From Dermatemys mawii (lineage: Eukaryota > Chordata > Testudines > Dermatemydidae): a DNA stretch of 64,000 bases. The notes beneath the pieces were generated by a model that saw only the letters and a list, made by a program, of their open reading frames with translations, was not told the DNA's origin and searched no databases. The position numbers and the translations under genes were made by a program. This document shows, piece after piece, positions 36,961 to 49,028 of this stretch (positions within the stretch are counted from its first letter, which is position 1; every line of letters begins with the position of its first letter). The DNA is taken from contig ML677476.1 of assembly GCA_007922305.1 (NCBI GenBank), positions 191,675-255,674 of the forward strand, read 5' to 3'.

Positions 36961-38621
36961 GCTAGTCATGGGGTAAGTCATGGGATGTCTTGTCCGTGAA
37001 GAAAGTTGCCAGTTTGGAAGAGATATTTTGATTCCATTCCTTAAATATCTAGATGGAGTAAAAAATTGTAGGAATCAGGAACTCTTCTGAATTCTCTACC
37101 TTCCTGTGCTATTATATAGCAATATATAATAGAATAGCTGTGCAAGCTATTCTTTTTCCTTTTTTCTATTCAATGATATTCATTTGTTTTTAACAGGCAT
37201 ATTGCATAGTTGTCCTTTTTTATTCATTTATCTTGATTTCCATGGGACAGACTGATTTTTGGCTACAACTCCATATAAGAGAATATGATTCTATGATTAT
37301 AAGCTTCCCCATGTCCTCTTACATGGGCTGCTCAGACCTTGGGTCCAGGCATGTGGGAGTAAGCACAGCTACTTGCCTGCTTATACCCTTCTAAAGTAAA
37401 TTGGCAGGAAATGGGTGGAGCCTTCTCTCTGCCCTCCCCTTCAACCCCGCCCACCCAACCATCACCACTACTTACTTGCTGGTCAGAGAGGAGAATGCCT
37501 CACAGGAGCCAACTGAGAAGGAATTATGATTCAGAGGGGGTGTCCTTGAGAAATATTTGTCTCTTGCAGCTATTCCTGGCCTAACACAGTTTACCCACCA
37601 CCCCTTGCTGAGGGCTGTGCCTACATTGCACACAATAGTAAGGGGGAACCAATATTTTTAAAAATAAAATGCACTAAGACACATTCACAGATGCAATATC
37701 TACTATGGATTCTGTAATCTCAGCCAAACCTGATGCTGAGAAAATTGCCACTTCCTTTTGTCACAGGACCTGTGCAAGACACATAAACATCATCCATAAT
37801 ACATCTGAGAGATCCCTGAAATCCAGTGTCAAAAGGCCCTGAAATGTGTGAACATATGGTATGGTGAGCCTATTGGCTACATAACAGCTTCATGCCCAAG
37901 GCTAGTTAGACTGGACATAGCGTACGGAAATGTACTGGAGGGAAGACCTCTGCAATGGCTGGGGAATTGACTAAATGGACTGAATAGAAAAGACCAATCT
38001 CTAATGTCTATGGGCTAGATAGAGCCCTTAGGCTCAGTCCTGAGAAAAGGGCTGATGTAACTGCTCTGCCCTTAGAGAGGGTCTGGGAAGGAACTGTGAC
38101 TCAGAGCTATGATTCCTCCCCTCTTCCTCTGCGGTGGGAGGAAGTAATTTACAGAAGCCCCTGGAAGAGTGCAGTTTACTTTGCTTCTTGTTTCTGCTGT
38201 GCTCATTCCCCACAAGGGAGAGTACCTGGAGGGCAAAGTTTGTGCTCAGCATCAGGCCTGAATCCTAGATCCCGGCAGTCCAAGCAATGGGTTGGGAGTG
38301 GCCTTACTCCCTACTCAAGAGAAAAGCACAATCTAGCCCTGCGATTTTGGAGCAGATTTGGGGAAGAGTGTTAAGTACTGTGAGGGGTAACCTGAAACAA
38401 TATGATTGTCTGCAGAGTGAGGTAAGGGTTGCTGATTGTTGTCCCAAGTGAGTAGTGGTGATTCTGGAATCCATATACAGGAACTCCTCGCTTAACATTG
38501 TAGTTATGTTCCTGAAAATATGACTTTAGGCGAAATTATGTTAAGTGAATCCAATTTCCCCATAAGAATTAATGTAAATAGCGGGCTTAGGTTCAAGGAA
38601 AATTTTTTTCACCAGATAAAT

Positions 38622-38625
<4 letters not shown>

Positions 38626-38653
<28 letters not shown>
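38626..38653. repeat. (GT)n(TA)n microsatellite, left of nested element
   Basis: The tract runs tgtgtgtg then atatatat to the junction with the nested element at 38654. It belongs to the host Tigger copy and resumes at 39246. Confidence 0.85.
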
Positions 38654-39241
38654 GTGACAGAGTCAGACCAGAAGGGTATAGGAGAGTGCTGGAAGGCAGG
38701 TATATCAGCCTCAGGATGTGTAGGTCCCTGTTCCCTGGATAGCCAAAGGCTACTCCAGGCCAATCAGGAAGCTTCTAGAAAGGAGTAGAAACAGCTAGCC
38801 TGATTGGGACACCTGAAGCCAATCAGGGACTGGCTGAAACCAGATAAAAACCTCCCAGTTAGTCAGGTGGGCTGTGGATGTCAGGAGCTGTGGAAGGAAG
38901 TTATGCTGTTGGTGAGACTGAGTGGTGGACAACATATCATACAGAAGGAAGGAGGCCCTGAGGTAAGGGTGAAGTGGAGTTTGAAGAAGCAGGGACTGCT
39001 GTGGGGAAGTACCCCAGGGAATTGTATTGTGTTTTGTGCCTAAAAGGTCAGCCATCTTAGCTGATACTATTAGTGTCCCTGGGCTGGAGTCCGGAGTAGA
39101 GGGTGGGCCCGGGCTCCCCTCTTTCTGTCTCCCCTAATTAGTTACTGAGAAAAGGAGGTCACTCTGGGGCCTGGATGAGTTTCTGAGGCCCCTAAATGTG
39201 CCAGGAAGCACAGGACCCACAAATACAGACTCGGAAATTTG

Positions 39242-39245
<4 letters not shown>
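38654..39245. mobile_element. Solo-LTR-like or TIR element, copy B, nested in Tigger
   Basis: The 592-bp unit (gtgacagagtcagaccagaa ... ggaaatttgtcac) is homologous to 23302-23963 in the same orientation, with a few internal deletions relative to copy A. It sits inside the TA microsatellite of the Tigger copy, with TATA repeats on both sides, so the target duplication cannot be delimited. The nesting shows it is younger than this Tigger insertion. Confidence 0.75.
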
Positions 39246-39299
<54 letters not shown>

Positions 39300-39300
39300 G
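39246..39300. repeat. (TA)n(CA)n microsatellite
   Basis: About 17 TA units are followed by about 10 CA units. This is the right-hand continuation of the microsatellite interrupted at 38654. Confidence 0.9.
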
Positions 39301-39650
39301 AGTATATATTTTAAACAAACAATTTAATACTGTACACAGCGAGCAATGATGACTGAGAAGCTTGGTTGAGGTGGTGAAGTTACGGGGTGGAAGAGGGTGA
39401 CATTCCCAGGGAATGCCTTACTGCTAAAAGATGAACTAGCTTCTGGCTGAGCCCTCAAGGGTTAACACATTCTACAAAGCAGCAGGAATGGAGGGAGTGG
39501 AGACAGCATGACAGACAGAGACTCACACCCTGTGTGTGGGAGAGAGATAGAGATGCACACTGCCCCTTTAAGTATGCTGTCCCCACTCTTAAGTACATTG
39601 TCTTTTTAAGGGAATCAGAAAGTTGAGACAGCAGCTGTTGCCCCAAGCTT

Positions 39651-41688
39651 TAGGAGCCCAGAACAGTGAGTCACTGTAACCCAAAACACTGTAACAGTGA
39701 CTGTAAAGTCACTGTAACAAAGATCCCAGTGACTTTAGCAAGATAGAGCTTTGCTGGAGCTTAAGCTGTGAGACCACTCCCTGCCACACCAGTTTGTCTG
39801 CCTGCCTTGCCAGCAAACTCCATGAGACTCCACCAGTTTAAATCTTGCAGGGTAACGTTTAGTGAACCTGAGTTCCTCAGAGACAGCTCTTTGTAGTGTG
39901 CAGTCCCTCTCACTGGATACTCACAGAAATTAAGTCCGCTGTCTCCAAAGAGACAATTCACACATACCACCCTGTTGAGTCACTGAGCACACGCTTGCAG
40001 CACTGAAATAGTTTAGAGTAGAATGAAGCATAAGTTTATTAATAAAGAATATAGATTTAAGTTATCCCAAAGGAAGAGAAAAGGAGACAAATACGGCTAC
40101 AAACAAAACAGGTAAAATTATGCCACCCAGTATCTAATACTTAAGAGTTTACAATCCCGGTTTTGATAAATTTCTCACCTACAGTCACTTGTCAGCATCT
40201 TCAGTCAAGGTGGCTGAAGGATCCACCTTTCATAGATTCCAAGAGCACTGGCTTCTTTTAGTTATCCTGATGGATAACTAAGGGGTTCTCTCCCCTTCTT
40301 CTTGTAGTCAAGTAAACCTTTGAGGTGTATTCTGTTGAAGTGTGCCCCCAGATAAAACTCTTCTCCTCTACTCTTTGTCTCTCCCTGTTGACTTCTCATA
40401 CCAGGGTTGATACTTATGTAAATAGGGCTTCCGTTGGTATGGTTCCACACAATGCTTAATTTACATTGCAGACAGGGAGACAGTTACCTTCCCTCCTGTC
40501 TGGGAGAAAATCTATTTCTTCCTTTGTTTGGTCACAGACTTTAAAGCTTAATATAAATAAATATCCCCCGTTGCTCACATAATGTTAAAACATACGTTTC
40601 ACAATGATGTATCACTGGCTTTCATCAAAGGCCTTACTCAATACACTTTTATAGTCCAGTATTATTCTGTATAATCAATCAATTCAACTGCTTAATCTTT
40701 GGAGTTCAGACCCAGTGTTATCCCCTGGGGTATCTGGATCCTGACTGTCACAATAATGCTTCAGGGTCTCAAAATGTGTAGCATTATTTTTGGTAAATAA
40801 AGCAGAATAAAGCTGATCACTGAGAACCTAATCTTCCTATTTATCTAAATAGGATTTTTAAATTTAGCTCATTCCCATGTATTTTAAAGGGCTGTTAACT
40901 ATAAGCTTAAGTTATTGCCTTGAAAATATCAAGAATTAATTTCTTCAATACTGATCATTGTACCTGAAACTGAGCAAGTGTGTTTGGAAGCACCTGACTC
41001 TTCTTGGTATTCTATTCAGATGAAAGTTTGTTCTATTTAGGAGTCACGAATATAGCTGAATATTTCATTATTATTTACTTATTTTCCAGGTAGTTCAGAT
41101 ACATCCATGTGTCCATAAAAATTAGAAGGAAAATGACATTACATCATTTTTATTGCCATCAGCTAAAAAATGAACTCCCACAGTGCGGCTTAAGGGGTTT
41201 TCTGGATTGTATTTTTTTCCTCTTTCCTTTCCTTCATTAATATTTAAGTTTAAAGTTAGGGAGGCAAAAATGAATACATAACAATCAAGATTACTCTTCA
41301 CAGGTCACAATTCACATGTCTAATTTTAAATTCACTGCAGTGGAAGTTGGTGATGAAATCAAAAGGTGAATATTTATTTTCTGGGACATGATCTTTAGGG
41401 CACCTTGTCAACAGCCAGATAAGACCACTGCTACTGGCACTGGGCTAGATCTTCAGCTGATGTAAACTGTTGATTCATTAAAATTAATGGAGTTACAACA
41501 GTTGAGGATCTGGCTGATTGAATAATACTTCACTCCTCAACTAGTAGCATTCAAATCTCCTCTCCTCTTCCCCTGCAGGAGAGAGATGTTCTTCTATCCA
41601 GTAAGGCTCTTCCATGGGTTGATGTTGTCTAAGCTTGGTCTCTGTCTAAAGTGGATGATTTTTCCAGAGAGCTTGATGAAAAAATCAA
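39651..41688. other. Unassigned DNA
   Basis: Near 39664-39715 the word cactgtaac recurs three times, with a small palindrome cagtgact-gtaa-agtcactg. The segment 39651-40755 (ending 'ggatcctgactgtcacaa') may be another LTR-like repeat, but only one copy is in the window. The remainder is AT-rich and unique. No gene was recognised. Confidence 0.35.
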
Positions 41689-41808
41689 TTTAGGGATATG
41701 GGGCAAAAATCTGCTGGATGATTTAATTGGGGATTGGTCTTGCTTTGAGCAGGGAGTTGGACTAGATGATCTCCTGAGGTCCCTTGCAACCCTGATATTC
41801 TATGATTA
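41689..41808 (+). repeat. tRNA-derived SINE, 5'-truncated copy
   Basis: It matches the body and tail of 28589-28782 from tttagggatatggggcaaaa through 'ttgagcagggagttggactagatgatctcctgagg' to 'cctgatattctatgatt'. The tRNA-like head is missing. Confidence 0.85.
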
Positions 41809-42804
41809 GCTGAAATATTTTTATTCAATTTTGAGTATAATAACCATACTTTTTGACACACAAAACATCTGGCGGTGTTTAATTACAGTTCTACAGCTGA
41901 GATAGCTGTGGGCTGAATGTTGCAATTTGGCATGGAAACAGCCCCCATTGTGGAGGTCTTGTAGTGGCTGAATGAAAAATTATTTTTGTGTGACTGAATT
42001 ATTGAGCTTTTTTAAAAAGTACAAACCCCTCATATACTGAGCATGTGCAGTAACTTTGGTATGAGTCTTTGAAGAGAATACTAAAAGAGTTAGGTACTAA
42101 GAGTGCCACAGATTGGTCCCAAATGAGTAGCAGCCCATCTCTTATACTTTCTGACATTAACAGTTGCACAGATTCCTACACAAGGGTTTTCCAGGACCTC
42201 TTACTATACATCAGATTCTGCCCTTTTTACTGTGAGTAGTATTTTACTCCACAAGTAGCTCTACTGAAATCAGTGTGACTGTTTCTGGTATACGATATTA
42301 TTCAAAGTGACTAAGGTTGGCAGAATCTGTGCTCCATGTTTTTCAGCATGAATCATCTTGAGATGCACATCAGGGGTCTCACCCACCGTTCACTGAAGTC
42401 AGTGGGCTTTGGACCAGGTCCATTTGTGAGCCAGTGTTGTCAGTTCTCACAAGTTTATCACAAATCTAAAAATATTTCATGTTTTCCCTAGAGCCCCAGC
42501 TCTGGGAGTCAAGTGATTACCTGAGAATCTCAGCTTTCAGTGATCCTTGCCCTCATGTTTGCAGAGAAAAATTTGCAGCATTCACCCTAAAGGCTATTGC
42601 AACACAAGATGGAAAACTCAGAAGTTGTTATATTTAAAAACAGAATTATTTTTAAGTTGGGCTGACTCAGGATTATTTTTTTAAAATACTTGGCATTGAC
42701 TCTTTGATTTTTTTTTTTGAAAGACTGATCCATTCACCCACAGATAGAAAACAAGGTTAGAAAATTTCTGCCTTTATAAGTCGAAAGCCTTATTAGACAG
42801 AAGG

Positions 42805-43165
42805 GCCCAGATTCTCAAGGCTTTTTGAGTGCCCAACTCCCATTGGGAGATAGCTGCCCAAATACCTTTGAGAATTTGGGCAAAGAACCTATCTTTTCAG
42901 GACAAAATAAAAGGTACCACTTTGAGAGAGCTAGATTCTGTTCTCATTTACAGTGGTGTAAATACTACATAAATACACTGATTTTAACTGAACTGTTCCG
43001 TATTTAGCCCCAGATCCTTGAAGGCATATAGGCACCTAACTCCCATAGGTGGCTAGATACTTTTGAGGACCTAGACCTTAGGGCCTGATCCAAATCCCAT
43101 TAAAATCAATGGGAGCCATTCCACTGACTTCACTGGGCTTTGCATTAGGTCCTCACACCAGTGTT
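42805..43165. repeat. Cluster of short foldback repeats
   Basis: 42805-42900 (cccagattctcaaggc facing 'cctttgagaatttgggc') and 43005-43080 are foldback units of the 7614-7770 type. 43080-43165 carries another common dispersed word set ('gggcctgatccaaatccc', 'aatgggagccattccactgacttc'). All are short and lack genes. Confidence 0.45.
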
Positions 43166-44009
43166 CCTCAGAGCAGAACAAGGCTGAGACAGAGAGATGT
43201 GCTCTTCAGACGTAAAGCAGGTGACCCCAAACCTATTGCCAAATGATATCACTCAGTAATGTGGGGCCTAAGGGGAAACTGCCCACAAAGGGACCGTGTG
43301 AGTGAAAATGTCAAATTGATTCACTGCTTGAACAACGCTGAGCCTGTAGGCCTGCTGGCCGATGCCACTTAAGAAGCAGGTCATCTTCTTCTTTATATTT
43401 TGGGCTTTTGTTTTGGTGTTTGGGCATTTATTTGAAAATTAATTAGTATTAGGATTCCCTCTCAATACATACAAACCCAGTCTTCCCCCTTCATCTCCCG
43501 CTGCTCTCCCTGTCATCATTTCCAATGTGAAATCAACTAAGCACAGCAGTAGCTAAGGGTCAGAAGAGAGCAGACTATTAATATATTATAGTAAGTGATG
43601 AGGTCGGGTAATTTTTCATCTGCCCTGAGGGTGTGCTAGCCCCACAGGGGTCAGCGGCATTGTCTTTGCTAGTCTTTGTGGGATACCACTCAGAGAATGG
43701 ATATGGCAGCACCAGGAGGGGTATTATTATTATGCTAGTGATACCTAGATCTATAACCCCATCTTTCTTGATGGCAGGTCATCTCTGAACAGTTATTCTA
43801 TCTGGCGGGAACAGCAAGTCAAGCCTCAGCCCACAGGAGGCAGAGGGACTGCTTGTGGGTAAAAGGAAATGCCGTCCCTAGTGCATCAAATAGGAAAGGG
43901 TTTGTTTGTTTTAGCTCAGAACATTTGATTTTTTTCTTCATGGGCTGCAATAAGAGTAAAACATTTCTCCGGCTGCCCCACCCCGTTAGGAGGTGGTGGG
44001 CCCAGCACC

Positions 44010-44195
44010 AAGCTGACGGTCTTGCTGATTCAGTGAGGTCACTGGTAAGGATCCCCAGCTTTTACATCACACTTCTAAAGTCTCCCCAGCGTCAAACATT
44101 TTACACAGAAAGGTGTCCTTCCTGTGTTGTAAGGATGGGGAAACTGAGGCACAGAAAAATGAAGCAATTTTCTCCAGTTCAGTGGAAAATCCAGA
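44010..44195. repeat. Ancient MIR/L2-like fragment
   Basis: It contains aaggatggggaaactgaggc followed by 'acagaaaaatgaagcaattttctcc', a decayed version of the MIR/L2 core. Confidence 0.5.
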
Positions 44196-44204
44196 AATAG
44201 AGCC

Positions 44205-44757
44205 TGGATCTGGGGCTCTGAGCTGGGGCCAAGGGGTTTGAAGTGTGGGAGGGGGTGTGGGCTCTGGTTGGGGGTGTGGAGGTGGGGCGAGGTATGAGGG
44301 GTTTGGGATGAAGGAAGGGGCTCCTGGCTAGGACAAGGGTTTGGGAGGGGGGGTGGGGAAGGGTCTGTCTGAGAGTATGGGCAGGGGTTGGGGTTCTGGG
44401 GGCGTGCCGGCTCTGGGAGGGAGTTTGGGTGCCAGAGGGGACTCCAGGCTGGGGTAGGGAGTTGAGGTGTAGGAGGGGCTGCGAGCGCTTACCACGGCTC
44501 CTGGCCAAGGGAGCTGCAGAGCTGGCCCTCGGGGCAGGGTCAGGGCATGGAGCCTCCCTGGCCACCCATGTATCTAGGGCCTGCAGGGAAAGGTGGCTGC
44601 TTCCAGGAGCTGCACAGAGCCAGGGCAGGCAGGGAGGCTGCCTTAGCCCCGGGTTCCCGCTGCACTGCCGACCAGACTTTTAACAAGCCAGATGGGAGCC
44701 GGCAGGGTCCCTTTTCAACCAGGTGTTCCTATTGAAAACAGACACCTGGCAACCCTA
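44205..44757. repeat. GC-rich interspersed repeat with CTGGCAACCCTA end, copy 2
   Basis: A G-rich tract ('gggctctggttgggggtgtgg', 'ggggtttgggatgaaggaagg') runs into 'cctgcagggaaaggtggctgcttccagg'. It ends 'cttttcaaccaggtgttcct...gacacctggcaaccctaa'. It is the opposite orientation of 29451-29896. Pro-rich frames on the minus strand are artefacts. Confidence 0.65.
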
Positions 44758-45007
44758 AATATAGGGTCCAAAATGGAGGGCTCCTTAACCTTATCTAAAG
44801 CATGTCTAGCCGTGCTGGAGCAAGGTGGGTATTTGACGATGACTATTTCCTGGTTTCCACAAGACTGAAAGCAAAAGTGCTCGGCTACTGTGAAACTGCA
44901 CGTTCTGGGAAGACTTCTAGCCCAGTTTTGCAGACCAAATGGCTTTGATCTTTCACTTAGAATTTTTGGACACTGTTAATAAAACATAAAAGAGAAAAAG
45001 AAAAGTT

Positions 45008-45255
45008 TAAGAACGTAAGAACGGCCATATTGGGTCAGACCAAAGGTCCATCTAGCCCAGTATCCTGTTCTCTGACAGCACCCAAAGCCAGGTGCCCCAG
45101 AGGGAATGAACAGAACAGGTGATCATCAAGCGATCCATCCCCTGTCTCTCATTCCCAGTTTCTGGCAAACAGAGGCTAGGGAGACCATCCCTACCCATCA
45201 TGGCTAATAGGCATTGCTGTATCAATCCTCCATGAACTTATCTAGTGCTTTTTAT
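45008..45255 (-). repeat. CR1-type LINE 3' region, reverse orientation
   Basis: It starts 'aagaacgtaagaacggccatattgggtcagaccaaagg' and continues 'gtgccccagagggaatgaacag' and 'ggctaataggcattgc'. It is less diverged from the family pattern than 34055-34400. Confidence 0.85.
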
Positions 45256-45311
45256 TTTTCTAGTTCTCCAAATTGCTTGCAATCTAAACCCAATCCAGAA
45301 AGAGGGTAATA

Positions 45312-45665
45312 GGATTGTGACAGGTTTCGACCCACTGGTGTGGCGCCTCCTGTTGGCTGCTCTGGGAATTAACTTAATTCACCCATGTGGCCTCGTCTGG
45401 TGATATCTCGCTGCCGTCACTTCTGCTCCAGGAAGTGAGTTGTCCCAATGAACATAGCATCCTCTGTTCTCCCCGGTTCTGGGGGAAACTGTAGTCCGCT
45501 GTCCAGCTATTTCCTCAGTGGCAAGTGGGGGCAAAGGGTATGGATCCAGGCCTGCCTGCTACTCCAGATCCCGGCCCAGGGACCTTGTAGATGGAAGCCG
45601 CGTTCTGCATCCCCTCAAACCCCACAGTCCACTTTCCTGAGCCACTTCCCTGTAGCTTAGCATTT
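45312..45665. repeat. GC-rich LTR-like repeat, copy 2
   Basis: It aligns with 24718-25195 at its start (see there) and shares 'ggcctgcctgctactccagatcccggcccagggacc' and 'tttcctgagccacttccctg'. Confidence 0.55.
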
Positions 45666-46489
45666 CTGCACAGCATCAAACACTGAGGCCTGATCCTACT
45701 CACTGCATTACTCCATTGAATTATACCAGTGTAATACAGTGCAGGATCAGGACTGGAAAGTACATCCAGCATCCATATTCAGGGGGTCACATTGACTCCA
45801 GCTGGAATAGAACTGGGTTCTGAGCTTTCCCTAGGATTGGGTTCTTAGGTACAGTGAGTGAGTGACAGACCTGTCAGCAAACTGAACCGCCTGAAAATGA
45901 AACTCATAAGAGAATGTACGTGTCATACGGACTTTGCATAAGGACTGATTTTGAAAAGATGCCATTCTCTCAGCACGTGTTATGCACAGTTCTGACTGGC
46001 TACCCTGACAGCTGATTGAGCTGTCTTCATCATGAAAGCTCCACAATTTTCCTCCACTCTTTCCCTCCTCTTTCCCCTTACCACTTCTGCTCTTTTAACT
46101 TCTAGCCTGAAAACACCATTAACAGACAAGACTTTCTCTTAATTTTTTTTTAAAAGTGCTAAATAACCTCCCGTGTGCAGGATATTTACTGCTTTAGGGC
46201 ACAATCTGTTGCAGCACAGTTATAACCGTTGCTAAGGTACCTATTGTCATTATATATGCCTCAGCAACAAGGCGTTCTTTCTCGTTTCTCTCCTGTGAAC
46301 ATGGTGATTTATTGATAATACTAATCTTGTTTGCAAGTTACAGTGCTGGTAAGTCAAACGTGTTTATAGAAAGAGAATCTCTCTTCCCAAGCTTTTGTTG
46401 CAATTGCTTGCGTGATCATCATCATCATTTGCACTCGGCGCTTGAGGAACTTAAATGCTTCACAAGCCTAAATAAAGGCTCACAATTGC

Positions 46490-46600
46490 CCCGTCACATG
46501 GTTATTTATACACTCGTTTTATGGTGTGGGGAAATGGAGGCACAGAGCAGTGCGTAAACAGGCAACTTCACTCAGCTCACAAGGAGGCCCGAGCCTTTTT
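46490..46600. repeat. Possible MIR/L2-like fragment
   Basis: The sequence 'ggtgtggggaaatggaggcacagagcag' followed by 'acttcactcagctcacaagg' fits a decayed MIR/L2 core. It is short. Confidence 0.4.
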
Positions 46601-47216
46601 ATGAATCACGTTTAATAGTAGTGATTAAGGACTAATAAAGAAAGGGACTCAAAAGGTCAGAAAACAGAAGTCAGACCAACAAATATCATGAGGTTTCCTT
46701 AAAGATATTGTTTCTTTTGTTCCAACTTCAGAATTTTTTTAAACTCTTCCCACCCATCCACTCCCACTTGGGAGAGTTGGAAACTATGGCTCCCACTAAT
46801 TTGCTTGTATTTGAATATTGCCATTTGGAGCCTATTTAGCAGTAACTTCATTGGGCCCTACAGTTCGAATACACTGGTCTACAATTTTTTAGAAGTCGTC
46901 TGCTTCAGAGATAAAATGTGATATTTATTATGTATTTTGATGTGCTGAATTCAAATATGACAATTAAAACAACTGATTGGCTACTGTTTCTAAGATATTT
47001 AAGTTTTTACATTTTATGTCTATGTATATTGTGTAGATAGTAGAGTTTTAATCATAAATTGTAAACTTAGGTCTTTTCATGTGTTTATGGTTGCTTTACA
47101 TGATAATATTTCACCTGTTCTGTTTATGTAACACTTTAAAAATCAGCAAAAGGGTTATATAAATAAAATGTATTATGAAACAAAAGGCAAAAAACTATTA
47201 TGTACATAGTTTAGTC

Positions 47217-48896
47217 CTATTCAGTGTCTACTCGGCGCTTCTTGGCTTGTCTCCTGTATTCATTAAATGGAGCATCTCTTGTCACTGTCCAGCAATAGTC
47301 TGCAAGCATTGATGGGCTCCATTTGCCTTGAGAGCGTTTCTCCATTGTTGCAATGTCCTGGTGAAATCGCTCGCCGTGCTCGTCGCTCACTGCTCCGCAG
47401 TTCGGTGGAAAAAAATCCAGATGAGAGTGCAAAAAATGTATCTTTAGTGACATGTTGCAACCAAGGCTTTTGTATGCCTTGAGGAGGTTTTCCATCAACA
47501 ACCTATAGTTGTCTGCCTTGTTGTTTCTGAGAAAATGTATTGCCACTGACTGGAAGGCTTTCCATGCTGTCTTTTCCTTGCCACGCAGTGCATGGTCAAA
47601 TGCATCACCTCGAAGAAGTTCACGAATCTGAGGACCAGCAAAGACACCTTCCTTTATCTTAGCTTCACTTAACCGTGGAAATTTTCCACAGAGGTACTTG
47701 AAAGCTGTTTGTGTTTTGTCAATGGCCTTGACAAAGTTCTTCATCAGACCCAGCTTGATGTGTAAGGGTGGTAACAAAATCTTCCTTGATTCAATAAGTG
47801 GTGGATGCTGAACACTTTTCCTCCCAGGCTCCAATGACTGTCGGAGTGGCCAATCTTTCTTGATGTAGTGGGAATCTCTTGCACGACTATCCCATTCGCA
47901 GAGAAAACAGCAGTACTTTGTATATCTAGTCTGGAGACCAAGCAAGAGAGCAACAACCTTCAAATTGCCACAAAGCTGCTACTGATGTTGGTCATAGTTT
48001 ATGCACCTCAAAAGTTGTTTCATGTTGTCATAGGTTTCCTTCACGTGGACTGCATGACCAACTGGAATTGCTGGCAAAACATTGCCATTATGCAGCAAAA
48101 CAGCTTTAAGACTCATCTTCGATGAATCAATGAAGAGTCTCCACTCATCTGGATCGTGAACGATGTTGAGGGCTGCCATCACACCATCGATGTTGTTGCA
48201 GGCTACAAGATCACCTTCCATGAAGAAGAATGGGACAAGATCCTTTTGACGGTCACGGAACATGGAAACCCTAACATCACCTGCCAGGAGATTCCACTGC
48301 TGTAGTCTGGAGCCCAACAGCTCTGCCTTATTCTTGGGTAGTTCCAAATCCCTGACAAGGTCATTCAGTTCAGCTTGTGTTATGAGGTGTGGTTCAGAGG
48401 AGGAGGATGGGAGAAAATGTGGGTCCTGTGACATTGATGGTTCAGGACCAGAAGTTTCATCCTCTTCCTCTTCCTTGTCTGACTCAAGTGAGAATGATTC
48501 TGGTGCATCAGGAACCGGCAGTCCTTCTCTGTGGGGTATTGGGCGTATAGCTGATGGAATGTTTGGATAATGCACAGTCCACTTTTTCTTCTTTGACACA
48601 CCTTTCCCAACTGGAGGCACCATGCAGAAGTAACAATTGCTGGTATGATCTGTTGGCTCTCTCCAAATCATTGGCACTGCAAAAGGCATAGATTTCCTTT
48701 TCCTGTTCAACCACTGGCGAAGATTTGTTGCACAAGTGTTGCAGCATATGTGTGGGGGCCACCTCTTGTCCTGATCTCCAATTTTGCAGCCAAAATAAAG
48801 GTGATAGGCTTTCTTAACCATAGTGGTTATACTGCGCTTTTGTGATGCAAAAGTCACTTCACCACAAACATAGCAGATGTTATCTGCACTCTTCAC
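47217..48896 (-). pseudogene. DDE transposase of the CACTA/Chapaev-like element, interrupted by one TAG
   Basis: The product would bind the element ends and catalyse cut-and-paste transposition. One frame spans about 559 codons, broken only by a TAG at 47979-47981 (305 codons before it, 253 after). The frame's upstream limit is a GTG at 48894-48896. The first ATG (48819-48821) would remove the first CxxC, so the true start may be upstream by splicing or non-AUG. Order of features: CxxC at 8/11 with CCxxC at 51-55 (zinc-finger-like, resembling a ZAD), another CxxC at 88/91 (NCYFC), and an acidic linker at 138-147 (ESDKEEEEDE). Then comes the first catalytic Asp candidate D257 (LFIDSSK), and CGNLKVVALLLG just after the stop, where the second Asp is Asn in this copy. 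Then follow CxxC (CCFLC), KIHFLHSHLDFF (H-x4-H) and SDEHGER with the candidate Glu. The family is multicopy in many animal genomes. This copy is inactive if TAG is not read through and if Asn replaces the metal ligand. Confidence 0.85.
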
Positions 48897-49028
48897 ACAA
48901 GTACGAGGTATCTCTGCTCACTTTGACTAAACAGAAATGTGTCCCTTTGCAAAATCAAACACTGACAAACAAGAGAGCACGACACTGTATGATTTCTAGA
49001 GCTGATATAGGGCAATTTGTTCAACAGA

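Larger units (their letters stand above)
38478..39650 (+). mobile_element. Tigger-like element, 3' end missing, with nested insertion
   Basis: It starts CAGGAACTCCTCGCTTAACA directly after TA (38476-38477). It continues 'atgactttaggcgaaattatgttaagtgaatcc' and 'ccccataagaattaatgtaaat', a widespread turtle Tigger family. After an interruption at 38654-39245 it resumes with 'ttaaacaaacaatttaatactgtacacagc' and runs to about 39650. The expected inverted right end was not found, so the copy is truncated. No transposase frame is present. Confidence 0.7.

Noticed and set aside
39246..39300. Direct repeats that could suggest a CRISPR-like or tandem array
   Set aside because: It is a simple TA/CA microsatellite in a vertebrate genome. 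No repeat-spacer structure is present anywhere in the window.
39651..40755. Possible LTR ending GACTGTCACA
   Set aside because: No matching TG start, target duplication or second copy was found in the window, so it is left as unassigned DNA.
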